A DNA stretch of 34,683 nucleotides, taken from the NCBI GenBank assembly GCA_017483985.1, contig JAFUUB010000087.1, forward strand, positions 1 to 34,683, read 5' to 3'. Under the pieces are notes generated by a model. The model made no database searches and was not told where the DNA came from. It saw nothing but the letters and a program-made list of their open reading frames with translations. This DNA comes from Bacteroidales bacterium (GTDB taxonomy: Bacteria; Bacteroidota; Bacteroidia; Bacteroidales; UBA932). Position 1 is the stretch's first letter, and every line of letters starts with the position of its first letter. This document shows positions 7,889-17,742 of this stretch, piece after piece. Made by a program: the position numbers and the translations under genes.

Positions 7889-9742
7889 TTATCTGCCTTC
7901 CCAGCCCTTGTTCTGGGTCATGCCGTCGGACTGCTTGTTCAGTTCGATATAGGTATAAGGGATCGGGAAGAGATCGAATTCGATTTCCTTGGTATCCTCA
8001 GCCCAGCGACGGATGTTCGGATAGACCTCGGCACCCGGACGGGCATGATACATACCGTAATCCCAGATACGCTTCTTCCACTCGTCCGGCTTCATGCGCA
8101 GGAAGGTCGCCCAGCGGAACTCTTCGTAGAGCAGCTCACGGCCACGCTCGTCAAGAATCGTGTCGATGGTAACACTTCCGAACGGCTCCGCGTTGGCACG
8201 TGTACGGACGGCATTGACGGCCGCGGTCGCACCACTGGTATCACCGCTGCGAAGCAGGGCCTCGGCGAGGAGGAAGTAAGCCTCGGCGGAACGGGCGGCA
8301 TAGCGGGAACGGTAGAAGTTGACATACCGGCCGAACCAACCAGCCGGCTGGGTCATGTCATAATCCCACACGCTGAACGGGGTCTCCTTGTACCAGATCG
8401 GGAAGAAGATACCGGAGAGCTCCGGCGTGGAGTGGTCGATATATTCCCAGCCCAGTTTCTGCTCATAGTAGTCACTGTTCTCGTCGCAGCAAAGGAATTT
8501 GGTCATGACGGTAACATCTTCGATGTAACGGAGATCCTTGCCCAGAGAGTTGTTATTGTGTTCATCATCCCACATGGTGTAGGAAGCGAACCAGGTCGGC
8601 GTACTCTGCGCCCAGCCGGTACCACCGAGGAAAGCCGGACTCATCTCACCACCGTATTTCTGGGAGAAAGCCTTCCAAGGACCAGCAGCCACATCGGGAT
8701 TGGACTGGTTCTTATATTCCGCTGCCCAGGTGTAGTCCTGGATGGCAGGAGTCAGGCCGAGGGTGCAGTTGCGGCGGCCGCCGTTGACATTATACTGTGC
8801 ATAGTTCGGAGCGGAAACCATGACCCACACGGCCTCGGTATTTGCCGGGCTGATGATGTTCTGGGCCACGAAGAGGTCAGACATCACATTGCCCTGGAGG
8901 TATTCGTTCGGAATGCCGTTCTGGCTGCCGGAAGCACCCGGGACACGGACGCCGAAGCGGTTCTTCATGAGCGGATGGTGCTCGGTGACCTCACGGGCAT
9001 ACTTCACTGCCTCGGTGAAATCCGCATTGCTGTTGGCATCCACGCCACGGGCCAGATAGGCCTCCGCGAGGTACATGGCGGCTGCACCCTTCCCGGCGCG
9101 GCCGTATTCCGTACGGACATCCCAAGGAAGGACATCGTATGCGGCTTTCAGGTCATCGATCACGGCACCGTAGGTCTCGGAACGGGTGGCACGGTCATAT
9201 CCCCAGTTCGGAGTCTCGACATACTCGAGGACCAGCGGAACGCCGCCGAACAGTTCACCCAGACGGAGATAAGAGATACCACGGAGGAAATGGGCCTCGG
9301 CGGCGACGCGCGCTTTCTCAGCGTCGGAAGGCCATTCGACGGCATCCATTTTCAGCAAGGCGAGGTTGGCATAGGAGATGACCCGGTAGAACTTGTCCCA
9401 AAGGCTCTTCGGCAGGCTGGAAGAAGTGGACCAAGCGGCCTCGAAGTTGCTCATGTGGGAACCGGCGCCCAACTGGAACTTGTTGTCCGTCATGTCAGTA
9501 CCGGTGGAAGTGTTGTAAGCGAGACCCTGACCCCAGTCGTTCGGGAAGAAGAGTTCCTCGAACTCATAGTAACCAGTCAGCAAGGTATTGAGTACCTGGT
9601 CGCTCTTGTCATAGGCGTTGGCGATGGTAAGTGCGGCCTTCGGTTTTTCCGTCAGGAATTCCTTGTCAGATTCGCAGGAGACCACGAAACCACTCAGAAG
9701 GACGGCACTGGCAAGTCCAATGATATAATTGATAGTTTTCAT
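7889..9742 (-). CDS. susD: SusD/RagB-family glycan-binding lipoprotein (susD1)
   Basis: A 617-residue SusD-like outer-membrane lipoprotein that captures glycans at the cell surface and forms the lid of its SusC partner. The ATG at 9742 is preferred over an upstream TTG. The signal peptide ends in FVVSC (lipidated Cys23), followed by ESDKEF, an acidic stretch typical of Bacteroidetes surface-export signals. The N-terminal half contains the TPR-like helical part, seen in ARVAAEAHFLRGISYLRLGELFGG. The C-terminal half contains the conserved RSAEAYFLLAEALLR, AVNAVRTRAN, LDERGRELLYEEFRW and KNQSNPDV-type segments. It begins 25 bp after the end of susC1. Length is within the usual 500-650 range. The ligand cannot be predicted from sequence. 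Confidence 0.95.
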   Translation of the reverse strand: MKTINYIIGLASAVLLSGFVVSCESDKEFLTEKPKAALTIANAYDKSDQVLNTLLTGYYEFEELFFPNDWGQGLAYNTSTGTDMTDNKFQLGAGSHMSNFEAAWSTSSSLPKSLWDKFYRVISYANLALLKMDAVEWPSDAEKARVAAEAHFLRGISYLRLGELFGGVPLVLEYVETPNWGYDRATRSETYGAVIDDLKAAYDVLPWDVRTEYGRAGKGAAAMYLAEAYLARGVDANSNADFTEAVKYAREVTEHHPLMKNRFGVRVPGASGSQNGIPNEYLQGNVMSDLFVAQNIISPANTEAVWVMVSAPNYAQYNVNGGRRNCTLGLTPAIQDYTWAAEYKNQSNPDVAAGPWKAFSQKYGGEMSPAFLGGTGWAQSTPTWFASYTMWDDEHNNNSLGKDLRYIEDVTVMTKFLCCDENSDYYEQKLGWEYIDHSTPELSGIFFPIWYKETPFSVWDYDMTQPAGWFGRYVNFYRSRYAARSAEAYFLLAEALLRSGDTSGATAAVNAVRTRANAEPFGSVTIDTILDERGRELLYEEFRWATFLRMKPDEWKKRIWDYGMYHARPGAEVYPNIRRWAEDTKEIEFDLFPIPYTYIELNKQSDGMTQNKGWEGR

Positions 9743-9767
9743 TTTCTTACGCAAATAACAATGATGA

Positions 9768-12700
9768 TTAGAACGTTACGTTGAAACCGAGCGTGCAGGC
9801 ACGGGGAACACCCATACCGTAACCGGAACGGTTCTGCGGATCACTCATTTTCCAATGAGGGGCAATGTAGAAGAGGTTGCGGCCGGAGAGGGTCAGGCGG
9901 GCGCTCTTCACACCGATCTTGTTGGCAAGCTTGGAGAGATTGTAGGAGACGGAAACGTCCTGCAGGCGGACATGGCCATAAGAATTGTAGACCTGGTACT
10001 TGCTCTCATTGACATTCGGGGCCGGATAGGTGTTGTTCGGCTCCTGCTTGGTCCAGAACGGGATGTCCCATGCAGTACAGGCGGCAGTCGTATCGAAGGT
10101 CACATAAGCGAAGGTGTTGTTGGCAAGGCCGTAGCCGTTGCCGCCGAAGATACCCTGGATCAACATGTAGAACTGCCAGTTGCCATAGCGGAGGGTGTTC
10201 GCCCAGGAAAGGCGGAAGTTCTCATCGGAGGAACCGAGGATCTTTCTGTCTTCCGGAGCCGGGTTCGGAGTCTCGTTTCCATTGGCGTCCAGGAAAATCG
10301 GACGGCCTGCATAGGTACCCTCCTGATAGATGCCGTGGTTGCGATAGTCGAAGATGACACTCAGCGGCTCACCGAGGAAGTAACCCTTCACGACATCGTC
10401 CTGACCGTCACCGTAGAGGTCGACGAGTTTGTTGCGGTTCAGCGAGAACACGAAGTCGGAAGACCAGGTAAGCTTGGAGTTCTTGACATTGACCGTGGTC
10501 AGGTTGATTTCAACACCCTTGTTGTCGACCTGGCCCATGGTGGCGTCCTGGGAGTTGATACCCGTCGTCATGACCGGGATCGGACGGTTGAAGATCTGGT
10601 CGGTCGTCTTGGAATAGTAGGCGTTCAAGTCGATGTGGATACGGCCCTTAAGGAAGTCAGCCTCGAAACCGCCGTTCCAGGAAGTGGTGGTCTGCCAGCC
10701 GAGGGAAGGGTTGCCGAGCTTGGAAAGCCGCTGGCCCCAGTGGATGTTGCCGCCATAGTAGTTCGGGATATTGCCGCCCTTGGCCACCGCGATGGTGGAG
10801 AGGGTGCCGTAAGGAGAGAGGGTCTGGGCTCCGTTCTTACCCCAGGAGAGCTTGAGCTTCAGGAAGTCCAGCCACTTGATGCCTTTCATGAACTCTTCGT
10901 TGGTCGCCGTCCAGGCAGCACCGAAGGCCGGGAAGTTACCCCACTTCTTGTCCTCACCGAAGACAGAGGAACCGTCACGACGGAAGGAAGCGTTGAAATG
11001 ATAGGTGTCACGGTAAGAATAGATCAGACGGGCCAGGTAACCCACGTCGGTATGCAGCGAATAAGTCGGATTGGTGATCGTTTTGGAGTCGGCATTCGCC
11101 AGACCGTACCAGCCGGTGATGGTGTTGCCGGCGGCGACGAAACCGGTACCGGTCTCAGATTCACCGGTGGATTCGGCACTGTCACGGGTATAGACCAGGG
11201 AGGCGCTCACGTAATGCAATCCGAAGGAACGGGCATAGGAAAGGATGTTGTCGATCACCCAGTTCTCGGAGAGGGAGCTGGAGATGGAGCCGTTCGCATT
11301 GGACAGGTTGTAGTATTCGGGAGTCTGGCCGATACCGTCCCAGTCGTTCGCCAGGAGGACCGGAGTGATGTCCTCGTGGGTGAAGCTATAGTTCTTGGAC
11401 TGGACCTTGGTATAGGATGCGTTCATACGGAAGTTCAGGCCCTGGACCCAAGGAATGTTGATGCTGACATAGCCGCCGAGGTTGAGGTTGAAACGACGGT
11501 TGTCCTTGTCGCGGGCGTACTGGGTCTCCCACAGCGGGTTGACAGAAGAGTTGTTGACACCTTCGACATAGTAACGGAGGGTCTTGCCATCCTTCAGATA
11601 CGGCTCCATGTACGGAGACTGCTTGAGGGTGGTGCTGGCAGCGACATGGTCATCCTTGGAGTTGGTATAGGCCATGTTGGCGCCGATCTCGATGCTCTTG
11701 TTGATATGGGTGCTCAGGTTTATCGAGACGTTGTTGCGGGCGAACTCGTTGCCGACGACCATACCACGCTGGTTGGAGCGGCCGAGGGAAACATAGTAGT
11801 TGGAATTCTGGGTACGGCCGGAGAAGCTCAGGTTGTAGTTCCGGGTGTAACCGGTCTGCATCACCATGTCATACCAGTCGGTGGTCTTGCCGGCATCATA
11901 GTTGGCCTTCTCGAGGAAGGACATCCAGGAGGTGTCGGTCAGGTCGTCCACACCCAGGCGGGCGTTGCGGTATTTGATATAGTTCGCAGGAGAGAGGAAC
12001 TTCTGGCGATAGGAAGGAGCGGAGAACTGGTGGGAAGTGGAAAAGTTGATGGTCGGCTTCCCTTCCTCGCCCTTCTTCAGGGTAATCATGATGACACCGT
12101 TCGCGGCCTTGGAACCGTAAGCGGCCAGGGAGGTTGCATCCTTGAGGACGCTGATGGATTCGATGGAGGTCTGGTCGATATCCTCGAGGTGACCGGTGAA
12201 GATCACGCCGTTGACAACGAGCAGCGGTTCTTCGGAAGTGGAACCGACGGAGCGGCGGCCACGGACGCGGATGCTCGCGCGGGAACCGACAGACTGGGAT
12301 TCAGCACCCATGTTGACACCGGACATACGGCCACGGAGCATGTCGGAGACGTTGCTCAGACCGAGGTCGGCGACCGGGGAATCCTGCATCTTCATGACGT
12401 CCACGGAACCGGTGAAGTTCTTGGCACGGGTGGTACCGTAACCGATGACGACGACGTCATCGAGGATTTCCTGCGCGATGGACAGGCGGATGGTGAGGTC
12501 CGTCTTGTCGCCGACGGTCACTTCGACATCGTCGTAACCGACGCTGGAGACGACCAGCACATCGCCGGTGTTGCAGCTGAGTTCGAATTTGCCGTCGATG
12601 TCGGTGGCGACACCATTGGTCGTACCTTTGACCATGACAGCAGCGCCGATGACGCCCATGTCAGTATCATCGATAACGATGCCCTTGACGACGACTTTGT

Positions 12701-12782
12701 TCTGGGCGAACAGCAGCGGAAGGCTAAGGGCGAACCCGCAGACGACCGAGGCCAATCGCTTGAGAAGTTGTTTTTTGTTCAT
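9768..12782 (-). CDS. susC: SusC/RagA-family TonB-dependent transporter (susC1)
   Basis: A 1004-residue outer-membrane TonB-dependent transporter. The ATG at 12782 opens a signal peptide ending near LLFAQ (residue about 27). It is followed by a carboxypeptidase-regulatory-like beta-sandwich (about 30-105, with IGAAVMVKGTTNGVATDIDG). The plug domain (about 110-230) contains DDVVVIGYG, the SusC hallmark segment RGRRSVG and SVLKDATSLAAYGSKAANGVI. The remainder is a 22-stranded-type barrel ending in an aromatic residue (GFNVTF), as usual for outer-membrane barrels. It imports oligosaccharides captured by SusD1, powered by TonB. It is first in its operon and divergent from HTCS1, with a putative operator in the shared region. 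Length is typical for the family. Confidence 0.96.
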   Translation of the reverse strand: MNKKQLLKRLASVVCGFALSLPLLFAQNKVVVKGIVIDDTDMGVIGAAVMVKGTTNGVATDIDGKFELSCNTGDVLVVSSVGYDDVEVTVGDKTDLTIRLSIAQEILDDVVVIGYGTTRAKNFTGSVDVMKMQDSPVADLGLSNVSDMLRGRMSGVNMGAESQSVGSRASIRVRGRRSVGSTSEEPLLVVNGVIFTGHLEDIDQTSIESISVLKDATSLAAYGSKAANGVIMITLKKGEEGKPTINFSTSHQFSAPSYRQKFLSPANYIKYRNARLGVDDLTDTSWMSFLEKANYDAGKTTDWYDMVMQTGYTRNYNLSFSGRTQNSNYYVSLGRSNQRGMVVGNEFARNNVSINLSTHINKSIEIGANMAYTNSKDDHVAASTTLKQSPYMEPYLKDGKTLRYYVEGVNNSSVNPLWETQYARDKDNRRFNLNLGGYVSINIPWVQGLNFRMNASYTKVQSKNYSFTHEDITPVLLANDWDGIGQTPEYYNLSNANGSISSSLSENWVIDNILSYARSFGLHYVSASLVYTRDSAESTGESETGTGFVAAGNTITGWYGLANADSKTITNPTYSLHTDVGYLARLIYSYRDTYHFNASFRRDGSSVFGEDKKWGNFPAFGAAWTATNEEFMKGIKWLDFLKLKLSWGKNGAQTLSPYGTLSTIAVAKGGNIPNYYGGNIHWGQRLSKLGNPSLGWQTTTSWNGGFEADFLKGRIHIDLNAYYSKTTDQIFNRPIPVMTTGINSQDATMGQVDNKGVEINLTTVNVKNSKLTWSSDFVFSLNRNKLVDLYGDGQDDVVKGYFLGEPLSVIFDYRNHGIYQEGTYAGRPIFLDANGNETPNPAPEDRKILGSSDENFRLSWANTLRYGNWQFYMLIQGIFGGNGYGLANNTFAYVTFDTTAACTAWDIPFWTKQEPNNTYPAPNVNESKYQVYNSYGHVRLQDVSVSYNLSKLANKIGVKSARLTLSGRNLFYIAPHWKMSDPQNRSGYGMGVPRACTLGFNVTF

Positions 12783-12855
12783 CTTAATCGTGTGATTAAT
12801 TGAGGTTAATAATATGGTTGTAGTGTTTGATTGATTATCTGCCAATACACCATCG

Positions 12856-12923
12856 CAAATTTATGCAGAATCACGCCCATGCATGCCATGATATAGAAAG
12901 TATGTTTGTTCCCATGTTAAACG
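12856..12923 (-). promoter_or_regulatory. susC1 promoter with putative HTCS operator
   Basis: On the minus strand, TAAATTTG (12863-12856) is an exact TAnnTTTG -7 box, 73 bp before the ATG. Upstream, CGTTTAACATGGGAACA (12923-12907) ends its ACAT block at 12914, exactly 51 bp before the -7 box. A closely related element lies at the same distance in the susC2 promoter and in front of two esterases. No -33 box is seen. Confidence 0.6.
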
Positions 12924-12948
12924 ATACAACCCAAACGACAATCAGATA

Positions 12949-12977
12949 TGCAGAATGTTAAAATCTGTCTATATTTG
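12949..12977 (+). promoter_or_regulatory. HTCS1 promoter
   Basis: TATATTTG (12970-12977) is an exact TAnnTTTG -7 box, 22 bp before the ATG at 13000. A 9-mer, TGCAGAATG (12949-12957), lies 12 nt upstream of it. The HTCS2 promoter has the identical 9-mer at the identical spacing. The opposing susC1 -7 box is 107 bp away. Confidence 0.6.
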
Positions 12978-12999
12978 TACAGAAACGATAACGATTGTC

Positions 13000-15900
13000 A
13001 TGAAAAAGATCCTGATTCCAGTCTTTCTGTTCCTTTTTCCCCTCCTTCACGCGCAGAACGCACCGATGCCCAGCCAGGACCACCTGTCCAATCCGCTGGT
13101 CAGCTGCATGACGGAAGACGGGTCCGGCAACATATGGATCGGGACATCCCGCGGACTGAACAAGTACAACGGAAGTTCCTATATTGTATATTATCAGGAA
13201 GAGAACGGGCTCCTCGACGATTTGATCACGTCCCTGTGTACCGATGCGGACGGGACCTTGTGGGTCGCCACCGGATCCGGCATCCAGGCCATCCGCCGGA
13301 ACAAGGTGGATCCAACCATCCAGATCCGGTCCAACCGTGTCAGTCATGTCAGGGTCTGGGACGACGGCCATCTGCTGTTTTCCAACCGGGAAGGGTTGTT
13401 CATGGCTGACAAAAAAACAGGAGAGATCCGGCCGGTCTATCTGGACCGCCGGCTGCTTTACAACCGGTTCCTGATCACGTCGGACAGGCATATCTGGATC
13501 CGCAATCTCAGCACGGGCAACCTGATCGTCCTCGACTCCGGGTTCCGGATCTGCCGAGAATTCCAAATCAGCGGTCACGACATAGCCGGCGGTTACGAAT
13601 ATCCCGGAATGGGGATATGTCTGTTTACGTCTACCGGAATCCTGTGCTTTGGGCCAGACGGGACCCCCGCGCAGTTGCCACAATACCTTACGGACCTGAC
13701 CAGGGGCCGGAACGTCCTGTTCATGTGCGGTGACGATGAAGTCACCTTCCTGGGTATCCATAACGAAGGAATCTTCTCGGTCACGGGCGGCGAAGTCCGG
13801 AAGGAATGGGAGTTCGAGACACTGGGCGATACCGGTCAGCACATCAGTTTCGTGACCCAAGACAACCTGTGGCTCAGCAAAAGCGGACAGGAACTGTCCA
13901 ACTATTACCGCCACATGGATGAATACAGCATCCAACGTCCGGCTCCCTTCTCCGCAGATGCGCTCAACATGTTCTATCCGCTCGGGAACGGATATATCCT
14001 GGTCATTACGAACAAGGGCGTTTTCCGCCAGCATATCGGGTCCGGATCCTATACGATTCTCAAAGGTGACGGCATCGATGGGAACGACAAGTTGGGCATC
14101 ACCTTGCGGGACAGGTTCGGGAACCTATGGATCCAGCATAATTACGAAGAACTCAGACGCTACACCGTCAAGGGGGACCGGCTGGAACTGGAGACCTGGT
14201 GGCAGATCGAGCCGACCAACTCGATCTGGGATGATGCAACCGGGAATGTTTACCTGCTCCAAAGCACGGGGATATCCTGTTTCACGCAGGACGGACGCCG
14301 TCGGGAAATCACGACGACAAGTCATCCGGAATTCTGGTTCTGCGGACAGTTCGAGTCCGGGAAAGTCTATTTCCTTTCTTCAGACGCAATCTGGTTCCTG
14401 GACGACAACTTCAGATTCGTCAAGTTTGAAACGGATATACCCGAACCCAGCTGCATCTGGGAAGATACCCGGGGGGAATGGTGGATCGGAACCCGGCACG
14501 CCGGCATCTGGCGCTATTCCCCACAAGAAAACAGCGCCCGGCAGATCCATATCGGCGGCAGCGATGTGGACCAGAGTATCCAATCCATCCGCGGAGACCA
14601 AAACGGAACAGTCTGGGCATCATCCCGGTTCGATTATATCCAGATAACGGAGAAAGGAGAGAAAATCCGGATCCTCCACAATCCGGATCAGGACCTGATC
14701 AGCAACAACACCAACAGTCTCGCCGTGACGGAAAACGGAACGGCCATTTTCGGTACTCCAACGAAGTTCTTTTTCTTCCCGTCGGACATCTCGGACATCC
14801 AACCGGACATTCCCCTTTCGCTGGACGGTCTGACCATCAATGGTGAAACCACACTGCGGGACATCTCGGGACCGGTCACGCTCGACCACCGGACCCACCA
14901 GTTGGTTTTCTATTTCTCCGGGAAAAACTTCAATCCCGCCATCCAGCCCAGTTACCAGTACCGGCTTGACGACTACGACGCTGAATGGGTGGCGGCAGGA
15001 CAGACCCTCCAGGCCCGGTACTCCCGCCTCCTGCCACGCCGGTACACGTTCCGCGTCCGTGTCCAGCAAGCGGACGGCGACTGGGATCCCGACGAACAGA
15101 GCATCCCCATCCGCATCAAGCCCTCGCCCTGGGTTTCCTGGCAGGCCTTCCTGTTCTATCTGCTTCTGCTGCTCGGACTGGCCTTCTTCGCCATGCAACA
15201 GTTCATCCGCTTCCGGATCAACCGCGAAAAACTGGAAATCACCGAACAGGAGAAACTGCTGGTCGAACAGATCAGCCAGGAGCGCTCCACGTTCTTCACC
15301 AACGTTTCCCATGAATTCCGGACGCCGCTTTCCCTCATTTACGGCCCGATCCGGGAACTGGAGAAATCCCCCACCCTCTCGGAGAAAGACCGCAAGCTTG
15401 TTCGCATGGCGGAACGCAACTCCGAACGGATGCTGCGGCTGACTGACCAGCTGCTGCACTTCAACCAGAGCCAGTCCAACCGCGACATCTTGTCGCTCAT
15501 CCGCACCGACCTGGTCGTCCTGCTCCGACAGATGTTGAAGAATTTCGAGTACATGTTCACGCAGAAGGACTTGCGCGTCACCACCGAACTGCCTCCGGAG
15601 ATGATTGTCTATTGCGACCGGGAAAAGGTGGAGCGAATCATCTTCAACCTCCTCAGCAACGCCGTCAAATATACGCCGGAACATGGAGAAATCACGGTTT
15701 CCGCCGTCACGGAAGGGACGGAGGCCCGGATTTCCGTCGCCGACACCGGTATCGGCATCAATCCTGAGAAGCGGGACCGGATCTTTGAACGGTACGAGCG
15801 GCTCGGCGAGCAGGTCGGCGGCACCTTGCCGACCGGTTTCGGCATCGGCCTCAACTACGCCCGCCACCTGGCCGAGGTCCACAAGGGAGACCTCTCCGTC

Positions 15901-16803
15901 ATGGCGAACGAACCGATCGGATCGATCTTCACCTTCGCTTTCCCCTATCGGAAAGAAGATTATGCCGAAGCGTCGATCTGGGAAGAGGAGGCCGCATCCC
16001 AGCCGGCTGAAGCTACCGCAGAGGGAACGGCAGCGCCCGCCGGGGACAAGACGGGAGCCAATATCCTGGTCGTGGAAGACAACGCCGACATGCGGGAATA
16101 CATCCGCGGTTTCCTGGGCGAGTCTTTCCATGTCACCCTCGCCGGCGACGGAGAAGAGGCATGGAAAGTCATCCGGATCAGTGCTCCGGACCTCGTCGTG
16201 AGCGATGTAATGATGCCGTTCAAGGACGGATACACGCTCTGCAAGGAACTCAAGAACGACCCGGATTTCTGCCATATTCCGGTGATCCTCCTGACCGCCA
16301 AGGCCGATAGGGAGTACCAGATCCAGGGCCTCGGCCTCGGCGCCGACGGATATCTCGGGAAACCGTTCGATCCGGCTTTCCTGACAGCGCTGGTGAACAA
16401 CCTGCTGGCCAACCGCAGGCGGTTGCAGGGACTGCTGGCGGACAGGACATCCACGACGCAGGGAGACGTCCCGGAAGAAGGGATCACCCCGCAGGACAAG
16501 GCCTTCCTGGAAAAATGCTACCGCATCATCGACGAACACATCGGAGAAGAGGATTTCGGCGTCACCGTCCTTTCCATGGAGATGGGCATGAGCCGCACCA
16601 GCATCTTCTCCAAACTCAAGTCGCTTGTCGGCCAGTCTCCGCAGACCTTCCTGACCAACTACCGGCTCAACCGGGCCATGGAACTGCTCAAGGCACACGA
16701 GCTCAATGTCAGCGAAGTGGCCTACAAGGTCGGATTCGGAACGCTCACCGGATTCTCCCGTGCCTTCAAGAACAAGTTCGGCATCCCGCCAAGCCAGGTT
16801 TAG
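13000..16803 (+). CDS. Hybrid two-component system sensor/regulator (HTCS1)
   Basis: A 1267-residue one-protein two-component regulator. The ATG at 13000 starts a signal peptide (MKKILIPVFLFLFPLLHAQ). Residues about 25-625 are a periplasmic sensor with two-component-regulator propeller repeats (for example GNIWIGTSRGLNKYNG). A Y_Y_Y domain follows (about 632-705), then a membrane helix from Trp711 to about 735. The cytoplasmic part has HisKA with phospho-acceptor His771 (NVSHEFRTPL), HATPase with an N box (FNLLSNAVKYT, about 883) and DTGIGI (Asp915), a receiver with Asp1069 (VVSDVMMP), and a C-terminal AraC-type HTH (about 1165-1267). All key residues are present. It should bind an imported oligosaccharide in the periplasm and activate nearby operons. 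It diverges from susC1 and shares its exact length with HTCS2, a clear paralogue. Confidence 0.96.
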   Translation: MKKILIPVFLFLFPLLHAQNAPMPSQDHLSNPLVSCMTEDGSGNIWIGTSRGLNKYNGSSYIVYYQEENGLLDDLITSLCTDADGTLWVATGSGIQAIRRNKVDPTIQIRSNRVSHVRVWDDGHLLFSNREGLFMADKKTGEIRPVYLDRRLLYNRFLITSDRHIWIRNLSTGNLIVLDSGFRICREFQISGHDIAGGYEYPGMGICLFTSTGILCFGPDGTPAQLPQYLTDLTRGRNVLFMCGDDEVTFLGIHNEGIFSVTGGEVRKEWEFETLGDTGQHISFVTQDNLWLSKSGQELSNYYRHMDEYSIQRPAPFSADALNMFYPLGNGYILVITNKGVFRQHIGSGSYTILKGDGIDGNDKLGITLRDRFGNLWIQHNYEELRRYTVKGDRLELETWWQIEPTNSIWDDATGNVYLLQSTGISCFTQDGRRREITTTSHPEFWFCGQFESGKVYFLSSDAIWFLDDNFRFVKFETDIPEPSCIWEDTRGEWWIGTRHAGIWRYSPQENSARQIHIGGSDVDQSIQSIRGDQNGTVWASSRFDYIQITEKGEKIRILHNPDQDLISNNTNSLAVTENGTAIFGTPTKFFFFPSDISDIQPDIPLSLDGLTINGETTLRDISGPVTLDHRTHQLVFYFSGKNFNPAIQPSYQYRLDDYDAEWVAAGQTLQARYSRLLPRRYTFRVRVQQADGDWDPDEQSIPIRIKPSPWVSWQAFLFYLLLLLGLAFFAMQQFIRFRINREKLEITEQEKLLVEQISQERSTFFTNVSHEFRTPLSLIYGPIRELEKSPTLSEKDRKLVRMAERNSERMLRLTDQLLHFNQSQSNRDILSLIRTDLVVLLRQMLKNFEYMFTQKDLRVTTELPPEMIVYCDREKVERIIFNLLSNAVKYTPEHGEITVSAVTEGTEARISVADTGIGINPEKRDRIFERYERLGEQVGGTLPTGFGIGLNYARHLAEVHKGDLSVMANEPIGSIFTFAFPYRKEDYAEASIWEEEAASQPAEATAEGTAAPAGDKTGANILVVEDNADMREYIRGFLGESFHVTLAGDGEEAWKVIRISAPDLVVSDVMMPFKDGYTLCKELKNDPDFCHIPVILLTAKADREYQIQGLGLGADGYLGKPFDPAFLTALVNNLLANRRRLQGLLADRTSTTQGDVPEEGITPQDKAFLEKCYRIIDEHIGEEDFGVTVLSMEMGMSRTSIFSKLKSLVGQSPQTFLTNYRLNRAMELLKAHELNVSEVAYKVGFGTLTGFSRAFKNKFGIPPSQV

Positions 16804-16805
16804 CG

Positions 16806-16873
16806 TCGTAAACAAATTGCACAATAAAAAAGCGATTCGGTACAGCGGCTGCAGGATATATCATCGATATTTG
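16806..16873 (+). promoter_or_regulatory. Promoter with putative HTCS operator before the CE1 esterase
   Basis: GATATTTG (16866-16873) matches seven of eight bases of TAnnTTTG, 19 bp before the ATG at 16893. The element CGTAAACAAATTGCACAAT (16807-16825) has its first ACAA ending at 16815, exactly 51 bp before the -7 box. AGCGATT lies 35 bp before it (16831). The same ACAAT and AGCGATT blocks occur at identical positions in the promoter at 32738. The element starts only 2 bp after the HTCS1 stop codon. Confidence 0.6.
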
Positions 16874-16892
16874 TATCAAACATATCGTTACG

Positions 16893-17741
16893 ATGAAATA
16901 CCTGAATGCCTTTCTGATGCTCACCGCCGTCCTTCTGTCTGCGTGTGGAGGGAATGCTGATCCAGACAAAGAAGAAATCGACGAGATCCTGACCGCCAAA
17001 CCGATCATCAAGAAAAACATGTCCGTGTCCAGCACGGCCATGAGCAGGAGCGTCCAATACAGCATCTGGCTGCCGCCGACCTATGACGAGGCCAAGAAAT
17101 ACCCGGTCCTGTACCTGCTGCACGGCTATGAGAAAGATCCGGCAGACGCCCACAACAAATGGCTCAGTACCGATTCCTACTGGGGCTACGCCAACGGAGG
17201 CAACCTCAGTTCCATCGCGACCCAGTATGTCCGCGAAGGGGGCGTCCCGTTCATCATCGTTACGCCGAACTGTCCGAATGATTTCTATCGCGACAGTCCC
17301 GGCGGAGACCAGTACGAGACCTTCTTCGTGGACGAATTCATCCCCCACGTCGAAAAGACCTACGGCGGCAACGGAAAACGGGCGATCGCAGGCCTGTCCA
17401 TGGGCGGATACGGCACGCTTTACCATGGTTTCCTGCACCCGGACATGTACACCGTCATGTATGCCATGTCCCCTGCGACCAGCATCGGCTGGTTCGAGCC
17501 GCAGCCGACCTTGGAGTCCCTTGTAAAACTGAACGCATCCAAGGAACTTCCCCAGATTACAATCGAAACGGGCATCGATGACACGACCGTTACCCTGACA
17601 TCCGTCCAGGAATTTGTCGATAAAACAAGGGACTTGGGCGTCACGGTCGATTTCATCACCCGCAGCGGCGGCCATGACTGGACCTTCTGGCAGGAATGCC
17701 TGCCCAAGGCGCTCAAGAAAGCCGGCGATTCGTTCAAGTAG
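16893..17741 (+). CDS. CE1-type esterase lipoprotein (single domain)
   Basis: A 282-residue esterase D-family (PF00756) alpha/beta hydrolase without the N-terminal E-set domain of its neighbours. The lipoprotein signal MKYLNAFLMLTAVLLSAC places the lipid on Cys18. The following GGNADPDKEEIDE is strongly acidic, suggesting display on the cell surface. Motifs: YLLHGYEKD (oxyanion region), GLSMGG with nucleophile Ser169, ETGIDD as a candidate acid region, and GGHDWTFW with His261. Family relatives are acetyl-xylan and feruloyl esterases. It follows HTCS1 by 89 bp but has its own operator-bearing promoter. The likely job is to remove acyl groups outside the cell before or during uptake by SusCD1 (inference). 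Confidence 0.85.
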   Translation: MKYLNAFLMLTAVLLSACGGNADPDKEEIDEILTAKPIIKKNMSVSSTAMSRSVQYSIWLPPTYDEAKKYPVLYLLHGYEKDPADAHNKWLSTDSYWGYANGGNLSSIATQYVREGGVPFIIVTPNCPNDFYRDSPGGDQYETFFVDEFIPHVEKTYGGNGKRAIAGLSMGGYGTLYHGFLHPDMYTVMYAMSPATSIGWFEPQPTLESLVKLNASKELPQITIETGIDDTTVTLTSVQEFVDKTRDLGVTVDFITRSGGHDWTFWQECLPKALKKAGDSFK

Positions 17742-17742
17742 C

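Noticed and set aside
9743..9754. TTG at 9754 as the susD1 start
   Set aside because: The ATG four codons downstream directly starts the lipoprotein signal peptide and leaves a normal gap to susC1.
9855..12803. Open frame of 982 codons on the plus strand opposite susC1
   Set aside because: It is a shadow of the GC-rich, biased codons of susC1; its translation is a Val/Gly/Asp-rich string with no signal peptide or domain, and susC1 is certain. The same holds for other long antisense frames (for example 2960-5158 -, 7502-9784 +, 19131-21311 +, 14620-16824 -).
16850..16857. TGCAGGAT before the CE1 esterase as a copy of the HTCS-promoter 9-mer
   Set aside because: Its distance to the -7 box is 16 bp instead of 21 and it differs in sequence, so it may be chance.
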